Position numbers and translations under genes: made by a program
Source of the DNA: Alphaproteobacteria bacterium
Lineage (GTDB): Bacteria > Pseudomonadota > Alphaproteobacteria > Rhodobacterales > Rhodobacteraceae
Reading direction: 5' to 3'
Assembly (NCBI GenBank): GCA_030425185.1
Contig: JAUIAU010000001.1
Location: 121,402 to 185,401 of the forward strand
DNA: 64,000 bases
Shown: positions 1-8,909 of the stretch, piece after piece
Layout: every line of letters begins with the position of its first letter
Position numbering within the stretch: the stretch's first letter is position 1
The notes under the pieces: generated by a model
Told to the model about the DNA's origin: nothing
The model's database searches: none
What the model saw: only the letters and a program-made list of their open reading frames with translations

Positions 1-81
1 GCCGCGGCCCCATCATGGGCCCCGCGACAATGCTGAGTTAGGAACAGCGCTTTTCGCTTTCAAGACCCCGCCGGACCCGGG

Positions 82-921
82 TCAGGGGCGCAGGAACTTG
101 ACCGCGCTGCCGCCCTGCATCACCCGGCCGGAGGTGCCGACGGCACTGCCCGCCACCACCCGGCCCGGCTCGGGTCCGTCGGGGGCCAGCAGGTCGGCCA
201 GCCGTCCCACCCGGTCCTCGATCCGGCTGGCGAGCGCCACGCGCCGCCCTTCCCAGACCGCCTTGGCCGAGACGACGGCCACCAGTTCCGGCACCCCGCC
301 GAGGCTGAGGAAGACCGGAGCACCCGAAGCCCCGAAGTCGACGTCGCAGGACAGGACCTGCGCGCGCTCCTCCTCGGTCAGCACGGAACAGGACCGCTCC
401 AGCGACGGCGCCTGCTCGCGCTCGCGGGCGTAGGAGACCACCGAGACATCGGTCAGCCCCGGCGTCCGCTCGGCCACACGCAGCGGCGCAATCCCCGCGA
501 CGCGGATCGGCTGGCTCAGCTCCAGCAGCGCGAGGTCCGCGCCGACCCGGGTGACGGGATCGGGATCGCGCAGCCGGTAGCGCGGATCGACCGCTGCCCG
601 GCGCACCGCGCGATAGGCCGCGGCGCTGCCGTTGCGAAAGCCCGGCATGAAGGTCAGCCCGGCCAGCGGCAGGCGCGCCCCGCTGCGTCGGTCGAAGAGG
701 CAATGCGCCGCCGTCAGCACCAGGTCCTCGGCCACCAGCGTCGCCGTGCAGAACCCCCGCCCGTCGAGGTCGAGCCGCCCGACCGCCGCGAAGTCGCGAC
801 CCGCATCGGTGGTGTCGAGGGCAATCAGGGGGGTCTGGGCATGCCCCGCGCCGCCGCGCAGCGCGGCGAGGACAAGGATCACGAACAGCACCAGGGTGCG
901 GGCAGACGGCAGCAGGCTCAT
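82..921 (-). CDS. Exported trypsin-like serine protease
   Basis: Predicted 279-residue secreted peptidase of the trypsin (S1) fold. The first ~28 residues are a signal peptide (basic start, LVLFVILVLAAL core, cut near GHA-Q). The catalytic His lies in TAAHC, the Asp in GADLALLEL, and the Ser in GASGAPVF, a variant of the usual GDSGGP in which the Asp before the Ser is Ala. The open frame extends further upstream, but the signal peptide fixes the start at 921 or at an ATG two codons earlier (927). It follows glcF after a short gap and may share its transcript. Periplasmic or extracellular proteolysis is inferred from the family; the substrate is unknown. Confidence 0.85.
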   Translation of the reverse strand: MSLLPSARTLVLFVILVLAALRGGAGHAQTPLIALDTTDAGRDFAAVGRLDLDGRGFCTATLVAEDLVLTAAHCLFDRRSGARLPLAGLTFMPGFRNGSAAAYRAVRRAAVDPRYRLRDPDPVTRVGADLALLELSQPIRVAGIAPLRVAERTPGLTDVSVVSYAREREQAPSLERSCSVLTEEERAQVLSCDVDFGASGAPVFLSLGGVPELVAVVSAKAVWEGRRVALASRIEDRVGRLADLLAPDGPEPGRVVAGSAVGTSGRVMQGGSAVKFLRP

Positions 922-965
922 GCGCATGAAGGTGACCCCGGGGCTGGGCGAAAGTTGGGCGGGGC

Positions 966-2270
966 TCAGGCTGTTTCCAGCCCGGCCTCCACCAGCGCGC
1001 GCGGCACCGGCCCGCCTGTCGCCCAGTCGAGCAGCTCGACCGTGTGCACCACCGGCACCCCGGTCCCCGATCCGATCTGCATCATGCAGCCGATATTGCC
1101 CGCCGCGATCACGTCCGGCCGCGTCGCCTCCAGCGTCTCGACCTTGCGCGCCTTCAGCTGTTTCGAGATCTCGGGCTGCATAAGGTTGTAGGTCCCCGCC
1201 GATCCGCAGCACAGGTGGCTGTCCGCGGGCTCGACCACCTTGAAGCCCGCCGCCTTCAGCAGGTCCTTGGGCGCGGTCTTGATCTGCTGGCCGTGCTGCA
1301 GCGAGCAGGCCGCGTGATAGGCCACCTTCAGCCGCTGCGGCCCGGTCGCGGGCAGCGTGAGCGTGCTCAGAAGCTCCGAGACATCCATCGCGATGGCCGA
1401 GACGCGCGCCGCGTCCGCCGCCAGCACCTCGGTCCGGAACATGTGCCCGTAATCCTTGACCGTGGTGCCGCAGCCGGAGGTGTTGATGACGATCGCGTCC
1501 AGCCCCTCGCCGTCCATCTCGCGCACCCAGGCGCGGATGTTCTTCGCCGCCGTGGCGTGGCTCTCCGAGGTCTTGCCCATGTGATGAGTCAGCGCCCCGC
1601 AGCAGCCCTGCCCCTCCGCGATCACGACGTCACAGCCCAGCCGCCGCAGCAGGCGGATCGTCGCGTCGTTGATGTCGGTGTTCAGCGCCCGCTGCGCACA
1701 GCCGGTCATCAGCGCAACCCGCTTGCGACGCGGCGCGCTGGCCGGGAACACCTGCGGATCGTCGTTGCGGCTGACCGGCGGAATCCGCTTCGGCGCCATC
1801 TCCAGCACCGCCCGCAGCCGCGCGTCGGGCATCAGCCGGGCGAAGGGCCGCCCGATCTTGGCGCCCAGCAGCGCGATCCGGAACCGCATCGGATAGGGCA
1901 GGATGCGCGCGAGGATCCAGCGCAGCGCCCGGTCCGAGAACGGCCGCCGGTAGGTCTGCTCGATATACTCGCGGGCATGATCGACGAGGTGCATGTAATG
2001 CACGCCCGAGGGACAGGTGCTCATGCAGGCGAGGCAGGACAGGCAGCGGTCGATGTGCTTGACCGTCTTCTCGTCCGCCGGGCGGCCCTTCTCCAGCATG
2101 TCCTTGATCAGGTAGATCCGCCCGCGCGGGCTGTCGAGCTCGTCGCCCAGCACCTGGTAGGTCGGGCAGGTGGCGGTGCAGAACCCGCAATGGACGCAGG
2201 TCCGCAGGATCTCGTTCGAGCGCTGGATCGCGGGCGCTTTCAGTTGCTCGGGCGTGAAGGTGGTCTGCAT
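966..2270 (-). CDS. glcF: Glycolate oxidase iron-sulfur subunit GlcF
   Basis: 434-residue electron-transfer subunit of the membrane-associated glycolate oxidase complex, which oxidises glycolate to glyoxylate. The N-terminal quarter carries two 4Fe-4S binding motifs, CVHCGFCTATCP and CLSCLACMSTCP. The C-terminal two thirds has the paired cysteine-rich CCG motifs (GCCGALTHH and HLCCGSAGTY) typical of GlcF and heterodisulfide-reductase-like proteins. It is the last gene of glcD-glcE-glcF, 4 bases after glcE, so co-transcription is nearly certain. Electrons from the FAD subunits are expected to pass through it to the quinone pool. Length is normal for the family. Confidence 0.96.
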   Translation of the reverse strand: MQTTFTPEQLKAPAIQRSNEILRTCVHCGFCTATCPTYQVLGDELDSPRGRIYLIKDMLEKGRPADEKTVKHIDRCLSCLACMSTCPSGVHYMHLVDHAREYIEQTYRRPFSDRALRWILARILPYPMRFRIALLGAKIGRPFARLMPDARLRAVLEMAPKRIPPVSRNDDPQVFPASAPRRKRVALMTGCAQRALNTDINDATIRLLRRLGCDVVIAEGQGCCGALTHHMGKTSESHATAAKNIRAWVREMDGEGLDAIVINTSGCGTTVKDYGHMFRTEVLAADAARVSAIAMDVSELLSTLTLPATGPQRLKVAYHAACSLQHGQQIKTAPKDLLKAAGFKVVEPADSHLCCGSAGTYNLMQPEISKQLKARKVETLEATRPDVIAAGNIGCMMQIGSGTGVPVVHTVELLDWATGGPVPRALVEAGLETA

Positions 2271-2274
2271 CGGG

Positions 2275-3405
2275 CTATCCCATCCGTCCGGGGTTCAGCA
2301 GGCCGCGCGGATCGAACTGCGCGCGCAGGCCCTTGGTGATCGCCGCCAGCGGCGCGGGGTCCGGCTGGAACACCGGCAGGCGGGTGCGGGTCTCGGCACT
2401 CGCCCGCACCAGCGTGGCATGGCCGTCGAACCGGCCCAGCCGGGCCCGCGCATCGGTGCCGGGCGGCAGCTCGGCCCACACCAGCCCGCCGCCCCAGTCA
2501 TAGAGCACCCGGTCCGCGTTCAGTTTCGCCACCAGCGCGGGCGCGTCCGAGGGCTTCAGCGACAGCCGCCACACGTCGCCCCCGGTGCCGTGGAACGGCG
2601 CCGCGTCGCGGATCCAGGCCCAGCCCTCGGCGGTGCGGACCGGGTCCGTCTCGACCGTGCTCGGCCCGAACTCCGCCAGCAGCGCCTGCAGCCTCGCCGT
2701 CCTGTAGTCCACCTGTTCGGCGAACCCCTCGACCCGCAGCATGGTCACCGGAGGCCCGTCAGGGCCCGCGCAGACATGCGCCGCCCCCGACACCTCGAAG
2801 GGCGAACCCAGCGCCATCGCCAGCGCCTCGACCGCGCGCGCGTCGCTCAAACCCTCGATCATCACGACGCCGGCGGCATCGGGCCGCGGCAGCACCTTGA
2901 AGGCGACCTCGGTCAGCACCCCCAGCGTGCCGTGCGAACCTGCCAGCAGCTTCACGAGGTCGTAGCCGGTGACGTTCTTCATCACCCGGCCGCCGTTCTT
3001 GATGATCTCGCCGCGCCCGTCCACGAAGCGCACGCCGATCAGGCTGTCGCGGCAGGCCCCGACCTGGATCCGACGCGGCCCGCTGACATTGGCGGCGACC
3101 ACGCCGCCGATGGTCGGCTCTCCTGCGGTCCCGAGCAGCCCGCGGTGATCCATCGGCTCGAAGGGCAGGCGCTGGTTGCCCTCGGCAAGCGCGGCCTCGA
3201 TCTCGGCCAGCGGCGTCCCCGCCCCGGCCACCAGCGTCAGCGCGCCCGGCTCGTAGAGGCGGATCCCCGCGAACCCGGCAGTGGACAGCGGTGTCGCCGC
3301 CACCGGCGCGCCCACCGGCCGGGTGCCACCGCCGACGATCTCGAACGGGCCGGTCGCGTCGCGCAGGACCGCGCTCAGCTCGGCTTCGGTGCTCGGTGCC
3401 AGCAT
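2275..3405 (-). CDS. glcE: Glycolate oxidase FAD-binding subunit GlcE
   Basis: 376-residue second flavin-binding subunit of glycolate oxidase. The PCMH-type FAD domain is visible in the N-terminal half (GGGTRPVG, then PTIGGVVAANVSGPRR), and the protein ends in RGLLNPGRMG, the usual C-terminus of FAD-linked oxidases. It is shorter than GlcD because the C-terminal oxidase cap is reduced, which is normal for GlcE. It lies between glcD and glcF on the same strand. The 64-base gap to glcD contains a short REP-like repeat with a hairpin, so expression could be partly uncoupled from glcD. Confidence 0.95.
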   Translation of the reverse strand: MLAPSTEAELSAVLRDATGPFEIVGGGTRPVGAPVAATPLSTAGFAGIRLYEPGALTLVAGAGTPLAEIEAALAEGNQRLPFEPMDHRGLLGTAGEPTIGGVVAANVSGPRRIQVGACRDSLIGVRFVDGRGEIIKNGGRVMKNVTGYDLVKLLAGSHGTLGVLTEVAFKVLPRPDAAGVVMIEGLSDARAVEALAMALGSPFEVSGAAHVCAGPDGPPVTMLRVEGFAEQVDYRTARLQALLAEFGPSTVETDPVRTAEGWAWIRDAAPFHGTGGDVWRLSLKPSDAPALVAKLNADRVLYDWGGGLVWAELPPGTDARARLGRFDGHATLVRASAETRTRLPVFQPDPAPLAAITKGLRAQFDPRGLLNPGRMG

Positions 3406-3412
3406 CGCCGCA

Positions 3413-3460
3413 CCCCTCTTCTTGGCAAAAAATACTCCGGGGTCCGGGGCGGAGCCCCGG
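3413..3460. repeat. REP-like intergenic repeat, copy A, with hairpin
   Basis: The glcD-glcE spacer holds CTTCTTGGC followed by an A-run and AAATACTCC (core 3413-3438). A perfect 7-bp GC hairpin follows, CCGGGGC-gga-GCCCCGG (3444-3460). A second copy with the same core and a different GC-rich hairpin lies at 47875-47935. The shared core plus a variable hairpin suggests a dispersed intergenic element. Confidence 0.6.
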
Positions 3461-3469
3461 TCCGCGGTC

Positions 3470-4918
3470 TCAGGCCGCCGCGGCGGCCGGTTCCCGGCGC
3501 GAGGCCGTGACGGTCAGCGGGAACACCTTGGCCGGGTTCAAGAGCCAGGCCGGATCGAACACGTCCTTGACCCTGAGCTGGGCTTCCATGTCGCCCTCGG
3601 TGAACTGGGCGTGCATCAGGTCGCGCTTCTCGATCCCCACGCCGTGCTCGCCGGTCAGGCAGCCGCCGACCTCGACGCAGAGCTTCAGGATGTCCGCCCC
3701 CATCGCCTCGCACAGCTCCAGGTCGCCCGATTTGTTGGCATCGAACAGGATCAGCGGGTGCATGTTGCCGTCCCCGGCATGGAACACGTTGGCGACGTCC
3801 AGCCCGTATTTCTTCGACAGCTCCTTGATGCCGCCCAGCACGCGCGGCAGTTCGCTGACCGGGATCGTGCCGTCGAGGCACATGTAGTCGTTGATCTGCC
3901 CCATCGCGCCGAAGGCCGACTTCCGCCCGAGCCAGATCTTCTTCGACTCGTCCTCGGACTGGCTCTCGCGCAGTTCCACAGGGTTGTGGCGCAGCGCGAT
4001 CTGCTTGATCAGGCCGAGCTGCATGTCGATCTCGGCCGGGCTGCCCTCGACCTCGACGATCAGCAGTGCCTCGCACATCGGGTAGCCGGCCTTGGCAAAG
4101 GCCTCGGTCGCCTCGATGCAGGGCCGGTCCATGAACTCGATCGCCACCGGCAGGACGCCCGCCTTGATGATGTCGCTGACGCAGGCCCCGGCGACCTCGT
4201 TCGAGTCGAAGCCCATCAGCACCGGCCGCGCGCCCTCGGGCTTGCGCAGGATGCGCAGCGTGGCCTCGGTCACGACGCCCAGTTGCCCTTCCGAACCGCA
4301 GATCACGCCCAGCAGGTCCAGACCGCCCGCATCGAGATGCGCGCCGCCGATCTCGACCACGGTGCCGTCCATCAGCACCATCGTCACGCCCATCAGGTTG
4401 TTGGTGGTCACGCCATATTTCAGGCAATGCGCCCCGCCCGAGTTCATCGCGATATTGCCCGCGATGGCACAGGCCAGCTGCGACGAGGGGTCGGGGGCAT
4501 AGAAGAACTCTTCCGCCTCGACCGCGCCGGTCACGCTGAGGTTGGTGCGCCCGGACTGCACCCGGATGTAGCGGTCGGCGTAATTCGTCTCCAGCACCCG
4601 GTTCAGCCGCGCCACGCCGAGGATCACCGAATCGGCCGTGGGCAGCGCCCCTCCCGCCAGCGAGGTGCCCGAGCCGCGCGGCACCACCGGCACGCCCTCC
4701 TTGTGGCAGATGCGCAGGACCGCGCTGACCTCCTCGGTCGTCGAGGGCAGCACCGCGGCCAGCGGCGGGCAGCGGTAGGCGGTCAGCGCGTCGCATTCAT
4801 AGGCGCGGGTTTCTTCGGGATCATGGATCACGGCATGATCGGGCAGCACTTCGCGCAGGCGCGCGACGATACGGGCCTTCTTGGCCATCACACCGGCGTT
4901 CGGCGTCGGCATCTGCAT
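3470..4918 (-). CDS. glcD: Glycolate oxidase FAD-linked subunit GlcD
   Basis: 482-residue catalytic flavoprotein subunit that oxidises glycolate (possibly D-lactate as well). The FAD-binding region shows VPRGSGTSLAGGALP and AGNIAMNSGGAHCLKYG. The C-terminal FAD-oxidase domain has FHAGDGNMHPLI and GEHGVGIEKRDLM, the conserved His-containing active-site motifs. An ATG at 4933 is possible, but GGAGGG lies 6 bases before the ATG at 4918, so 4918 is preferred. It heads the glcDEF set. An inverted repeat overlapping a TATACT -10 element lies just upstream. A glycolate/photorespiratory salvage role is known for the family. Confidence 0.96.
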   Translation of the reverse strand: MQMPTPNAGVMAKKARIVARLREVLPDHAVIHDPEETRAYECDALTAYRCPPLAAVLPSTTEEVSAVLRICHKEGVPVVPRGSGTSLAGGALPTADSVILGVARLNRVLETNYADRYIRVQSGRTNLSVTGAVEAEEFFYAPDPSSQLACAIAGNIAMNSGGAHCLKYGVTTNNLMGVTMVLMDGTVVEIGGAHLDAGGLDLLGVICGSEGQLGVVTEATLRILRKPEGARPVLMGFDSNEVAGACVSDIIKAGVLPVAIEFMDRPCIEATEAFAKAGYPMCEALLIVEVEGSPAEIDMQLGLIKQIALRHNPVELRESQSEDESKKIWLGRKSAFGAMGQINDYMCLDGTIPVSELPRVLGGIKELSKKYGLDVANVFHAGDGNMHPLILFDANKSGDLELCEAMGADILKLCVEVGGCLTGEHGVGIEKRDLMHAQFTEGDMEAQLRVKDVFDPAWLLNPAKVFPLTVTASRREPAAAAA

Positions 4919-4942
4919 GATCGTCCCTCCCATGGCGCTGGT

Positions 4943-4965
4943 ATTGGTAAAAAAGTATAACCAAT
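4943..4965 (-). promoter_or_regulatory. Candidate glcD promoter with ATTGGT/ACCAAT operator
   Basis: Read on the minus strand, TATACT (4959-4954) is a good -10 element about 35 bases before the chosen glcD start. It sits inside an inverted repeat with arms ATTGGT (4943-4948) and ACCAAT (4960-4965) separated by 11 bases. These arms resemble FadR-family (GntR) operator half-sites such as those of PdhR and LldR. A repressor bound here would block RNA polymerase. The -35 region is weak. The regulator is not identified by the sequence. Confidence 0.45.
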
Positions 4966-5033
4966 TCTCGCAACCGTCCAGACCTATCTTCGGACAGGAC
5001 GTCGCGCCCCGGTGCGCCCGGGGCGCGGGACGG

Positions 5034-5062
5034 AAAAAAGGCCCCGCGCTTGCACGCGGGGC
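5034..5062 (-). terminator. Rho-independent terminator of the phytase-like gene
   Basis: A perfect 8-bp GC stem (GCCCCGCG at 5041-5048 with CGCGGGGC at 5055-5062) is followed on the minus strand by a run of six T (5039-5034). It lies 36 bases beyond the stop codon of the 5099-7258 gene and shields glcDEF from read-through. Confidence 0.9.
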
Positions 5063-5098
5063 CCCTCACCAATGCCGACTGAAAAGGTCTCGGTGAAA

Positions 5099-7258
5099 TT
5101 ACTCGGCGGTGCCGATGCTGAAGAACATCGTCTCGCCGGAATGGTCGTCGACGCCGTCGTTGTCGGTCGAGACCCAGATCGTGCCGTCCGGGGTGATCGC
5201 CAGGCCTTCGACCTTGTCGAGCACGTAGCCGCCGGTCGAGGTCAGCGCCGGGATCAGGTCGGCGACTAGTTCCTTCGACACCACAGGCAACTCGCCGCCC
5301 AGCGCCGCGGGCACCATCTCGGCGGCCGGGATGCGGTAGACCTTCTTGGTCACCGCTGCGGTGCCGATCTGGTTGTCGCGCTCGACGACGTAGACCCAGT
5401 CGCCGTGGGCGGTGATTTCCGACAGCCCGACCCAGCCGGTGGCGGGCTCGGCCTTCTCGTAGCGCACCGCGCCCCACTCGCCGGTTTCGGTGTTGTAGGA
5501 GACCAGCTTCACGGTGTTCTTCGGGTCGTCCTTCCACTCGCGCTGGATGGCGATCCAGAGCGTGTCACCGATCAGCGTGATGCCTTCCGCACCGAAGCGC
5601 ACCTCGTTGGCCAGCAGCTCGGCCGGGAACGAGATCTCTTCCTCGATCTCGCCGTCCGGCGCGATCTTGTAGAGCGCGTGCGGCACGAGGCGGTCGGTGC
5701 GGCCTTCGGAGGCCACCCAGAAGTTGCCCTCGCCGTCCAGGGTGATGCCTTCCATGTCCAGCTTCTGCGCCGGGCGACCCGCGCGCGTCACCGGGATCGC
5801 GTCCACGATCCGCGCCGGGGTCTGGCTCGGGTCGATGTGGAAGATGGTCGGCTGGAAGCCGTAGAAGCTGTCGTTGACCGCGTAGATCGTGCCGTCGGGA
5901 GCGCCGACCATGCCCGAGTTCGCGCCCCACCCGATCAGGGTGTCGGCACCGGCCGAGGTCAGATGCGGATAGACCGCCGGGGCGTCCTGGTACTGGTAGA
6001 CCATGACATGCGCGCGGGCAGCGCCGTCCTCGAAGCCGTCGAACTCGTTGGCGGTCGCCAGAAGGCCGCGCTCGGGGATGGCGATCGCGCCCTCCGGCGA
6101 GATGCCCGAGGGCAGCAGCTGCTTCAGCACCGGCGCGGTCGGGTCGGTGACGTCATAGACGCCGACGATCGAGGCGCGCTCGGACAGGAGGAACAGGTAG
6201 GGCGTGCCGTCGAAGACCGCGAATTCCATGCCCTCCGGCTCGACGCCCTTGGCGTCCGAGCGGCGGTCCGGATAGTGGCCGATCTGCAAGATGGCATGCT
6301 CGAAGCTCGGACCGCTTTCCCAGACCAGCGTGCCGTCCTTGCGGAAGATGGTCATGCCGCGCGACCCGCCGTCCATGTCGCCCTCGTTGGCGATGGCGAA
6401 ATGGTCGTCGTCGATCCACTGCAGGCCGTCCGGCTCGCGCAGGCGGCCCGGCTGGCTGTCGGTGAACAGAAGCGCTGCGCGCTCGTCCTGGGTGTCGATC
6501 CCCTCGAGGTCCACCGCCCCGGCCGAGAAATGCGACACGACCGAGCCGTCACGGCCGAGCACCACGATGTGGTTGTTCTCCTGCATCGTCACGGCGGTCT
6601 CGCCGAGGCCGTTGATGTCCACGAACTCGGGCTCCGGGTCCTCGCCCGCGATCTCGGCGAGGCCCGTCACGTCGGCCTTGATCATCGTCGCGCAGTCGAT
6701 GGCGCCGTCCACGATCGGGAACAGCGCGACATGGCCCGCGGGCATCTGCGGCACGCGCCCGTCGCCGAGGTCCTCGTCGCGCTCGTTCTCCACGGCGACC
6801 GCCAGCAGCGAGCCGTCCTTGGCGATGGCGGTCGAGTCCGGCTGACCGCCCAGGTCGCAGCGCCCGGTCTCGGTCATGGTGGCGACGTCCACGATCTTCA
6901 CGAAGCCCGACGGCGCGGTGTAGCTCTCGGAGGTGTTCACGCCGACGAAGGCGGTGGTGCCGAGGATCGACACCGCGGTCGGCTCGCCGGCCATCTCCAT
7001 CACGCCCTTCGGCTGCGGGTTGGCCGGGTCGGTGATGTCGATCGCGCCGATCACGCCCGCCGGGCTGTCGGTGTAGACCAGCGTCATGCCATCGGCGGTC
7101 GCCGCGATGATCTCGGCCGAGGTCACGTCCGGGGCATCGCCCGCGAAGTTCGATGCGACCGGGAACGAGGCCACGCGGTTGAAGTTCATTTCGGCCAGCG
7201 CCGGGGCGGCGGTCAGGCCGACCATCGCGGTGGTGGCCATCAGCAGGCGGACGGACAT
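5099..7258 (-). CDS. Exported beta-propeller / phytase-type esterase-like protein
   Basis: 719-residue exported protein with a clear signal peptide (MSVRLLMATTAMVGLTAAP, cut after ALA). The N-terminal half has repeated blades of the LVIVD/choice-of-anchor type (for example IDITDPANPQP and YDVTDPTAPV). The C-terminal third matches the 'esterase-like activity of phytase' family (GTIYAVNDS, KLDMEGITLDGEGNFWVASEG, VEGLAITPDGTIWVSTDND). Family members are predicted periplasmic phosphoesterases, but their substrates are poorly known. It stands alone with its own terminator. Its start is about 140 bases from the divergently read regulator at 7402. The paralogous repeats make an exact domain border uncertain. 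Confidence 0.8.
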   Translation of the reverse strand: MSVRLLMATTAMVGLTAAPALAEMNFNRVASFPVASNFAGDAPDVTSAEIIAATADGMTLVYTDSPAGVIGAIDITDPANPQPKGVMEMAGEPTAVSILGTTAFVGVNTSESYTAPSGFVKIVDVATMTETGRCDLGGQPDSTAIAKDGSLLAVAVENERDEDLGDGRVPQMPAGHVALFPIVDGAIDCATMIKADVTGLAEIAGEDPEPEFVDINGLGETAVTMQENNHIVVLGRDGSVVSHFSAGAVDLEGIDTQDERAALLFTDSQPGRLREPDGLQWIDDDHFAIANEGDMDGGSRGMTIFRKDGTLVWESGPSFEHAILQIGHYPDRRSDAKGVEPEGMEFAVFDGTPYLFLLSERASIVGVYDVTDPTAPVLKQLLPSGISPEGAIAIPERGLLATANEFDGFEDGAARAHVMVYQYQDAPAVYPHLTSAGADTLIGWGANSGMVGAPDGTIYAVNDSFYGFQPTIFHIDPSQTPARIVDAIPVTRAGRPAQKLDMEGITLDGEGNFWVASEGRTDRLVPHALYKIAPDGEIEEEISFPAELLANEVRFGAEGITLIGDTLWIAIQREWKDDPKNTVKLVSYNTETGEWGAVRYEKAEPATGWVGLSEITAHGDWVYVVERDNQIGTAAVTKKVYRIPAAEMVPAALGGELPVVSKELVADLIPALTSTGGYVLDKVEGLAITPDGTIWVSTDNDGVDDHSGETMFFSIGTAE

Positions 7259-7359
7259 GGAGAGACTCCCTTGCTAGTGTCCCGGCGTCAGTGCCGCCGC
7301 AACGCAACGGGCGCATTACAGGGTCATGTCGGTTTCGTGACGCTGGGCAGGCCCCCCCT

Positions 7360-7378
7360 CCCCCGCTAAAGTCGGGGG
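7360..7378 (+). promoter_or_regulatory. Hairpin in the leader of the winged-helix regulator gene
   Basis: CCCCCG (7360-7365) and CGGGGG (7373-7378) form a perfect 6-bp stem around a 7-base loop. It ends 9 bases before the GGGAGG ribosome binding site of the downstream regulator. It could affect translation initiation, but no function is shown by the sequence. Confidence 0.35.
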
Positions 7379-7401
7379 CGACACACCGGGAGGCCGGACC
7401 G

Positions 7402-8904
7402 CTGCCGCTGGAAATCCTCGACGACCTGCGCCGCGCGCGCCTCGACGGCACCGAGTTGCCCCTCGGGGCACGGGCGTTCGACGTGCTCGCCTACCTGCAC
7501 GCCCATGCCGACCGCGTGGTGACGAAACAGGAACTGCTCGACGCGGTCTGGTCCGGCCTGATCGTCGAGGAAAGCAACCTGACGGTGCAGATCGCCGGCC
7601 TGCGCAAGGCACTCGGGCGGCAGGCGATCCAGACCGTCCCCGGCATCGGCTACCGGCTGACCCTCGACGCGCCCGCCGCCCTGCCCGACACCGGCGCAGC
7701 GCCACAGGTGCCCGACATCCCGTCGCTGGCGGTGCTGCCCTTCACCAACCTCACCGGCAGCGCCGACCGGGGCTATCTGGTGGACGGCATAGTGACCGAG
7801 ATCACCACGGCGCTCAGCCGGGTCTCGGGGATCTTCGTGATCTCCTCCACCTCCAGCTTCACCTACAAGGGCCGCACCGTCGACCTGGCCGAGGTCGGAC
7901 GCGATCTGGGCGTGCGCTACGTGCTCGAAGGGTCGATCCAGCAGGCCGGGCAGCGGCTGCGCATCTTCACCCAGCTGGCCGAGGCCGGAACCGGGCATAC
8001 GCTCTGGCAGGAGCGGTTCGACGGCAGCACCGACGACATCTTCGAGTTGCAGGACGAGGTCGCCGCCCGGGTCGCGGGCGCGCTCGAACCGAAGCTGATC
8101 TGGGCCGAGGCCGCCCGCGCCCGCGCCAAGCCCACCGGCAGCCTTGCCGCCTACGACCTCTGCCTGCGGGCGTTGCCGCTGATCGCGAAGCTCCACGCCC
8201 CGGAAGCGCTGTCCGAAGGGCTGACGCTGATCCGGCAAGCGCTGGCGCTCGATGCGGGCTACATCCACGCCCACGCGCTGGTCTGCTATGCCCACACCTC
8301 GTCCTTCGCCACGCGCTGGTGGACCTTCGAACAGGCCGAGGCCGCGCTGCCCAATGCGCGGATCGTGCTCGACAGCGGCACCGACGACGCCTTCGCGCTG
8401 GCCTATGCCGGGCATTACATGGCCTATATCGGGCGCGGCTATCGCGAGGGGCTGACGGCGCTGCAGCGGGCGGCGGTGCTGAACCCGAACTCCGGCACCG
8501 TCCACATGCTGCTGGGCTGGGTGTACAACTACCTCAACGACAATGAACCGGCGATCACCCATCTGGAACGCGCCAAGCGCCTCAGCCCGCTGCACCCGCA
8601 TATCGGCGTCATCAACTGCGGGATCGGCAACGCGCTGTTCCAGCTCGGGGACTATGCGCGGGCGGTGACGGCCTATGAGCAGGCAATGACCGAGTATCCC
8701 GAGTTCGCCTCGAACCAGCTCAGCCTGATCGGGGTCTACTGGGCCCTGGGGCGCACGGCCGACTCGGCGCGGATGGCCGAATGGCTGCGGCGGAAGGTGC
8801 CGGACATGAGCGTCTCGACCTTCAAGCGGACCCGGCCACAGCACAGCCCGGAGTACCTGGAGCTGATGACAGAGGCGCTGCGGGCGAACGGCTTTCCCGA
8901 ATAG
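7402..8904 (+). CDS. Winged-helix transcriptional regulator with TolB-like and TPR regions
   Basis: About 500 residues. Residues 1-90 are an OmpR/CadC-type DNA-binding winged helix (LGARAFDVLAYL, VTKQELLDAVW, GLRKALG, VPGIGYRL). A TolB-N-like segment follows (IPSLAVLPFTNLTG, YVLEGSIQQAG), then TPR-like repeats to the end. No membrane segment is visible, so this is a cytoplasmic one-component regulator. An ATG at 7291 is in frame, but the family normally begins just before the winged helix. A CTG at 7402 has GGGAGG 8 bases upstream and is the better start. The target is unknown; the small gene directly downstream, with 22-bp direct repeats in its promoter, is a good candidate. Confidence 0.75.
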   Translation: MPLEILDDLRRARLDGTELPLGARAFDVLAYLHAHADRVVTKQELLDAVWSGLIVEESNLTVQIAGLRKALGRQAIQTVPGIGYRLTLDAPAALPDTGAAPQVPDIPSLAVLPFTNLTGSADRGYLVDGIVTEITTALSRVSGIFVISSTSSFTYKGRTVDLAEVGRDLGVRYVLEGSIQQAGQRLRIFTQLAEAGTGHTLWQERFDGSTDDIFELQDEVAARVAGALEPKLIWAEAARARAKPTGSLAAYDLCLRALPLIAKLHAPEALSEGLTLIRQALALDAGYIHAHALVCYAHTSSFATRWWTFEQAEAALPNARIVLDSGTDDAFALAYAGHYMAYIGRGYREGLTALQRAAVLNPNSGTVHMLLGWVYNYLNDNEPAITHLERAKRLSPLHPHIGVINCGIGNALFQLGDYARAVTAYEQAMTEYPEFASNQLSLIGVYWALGRTADSARMAEWLRRKVPDMSVSTFKRTRPQHSPEYLELMTEALRANGFPE

Positions 8905-8909
8905 CGCGC

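Noticed and set aside
1..81. A gene or terminator at the left edge
   Set aside because: There is a short GGCCC/GGGCC pairing but no T-run and no plausible coding frame.
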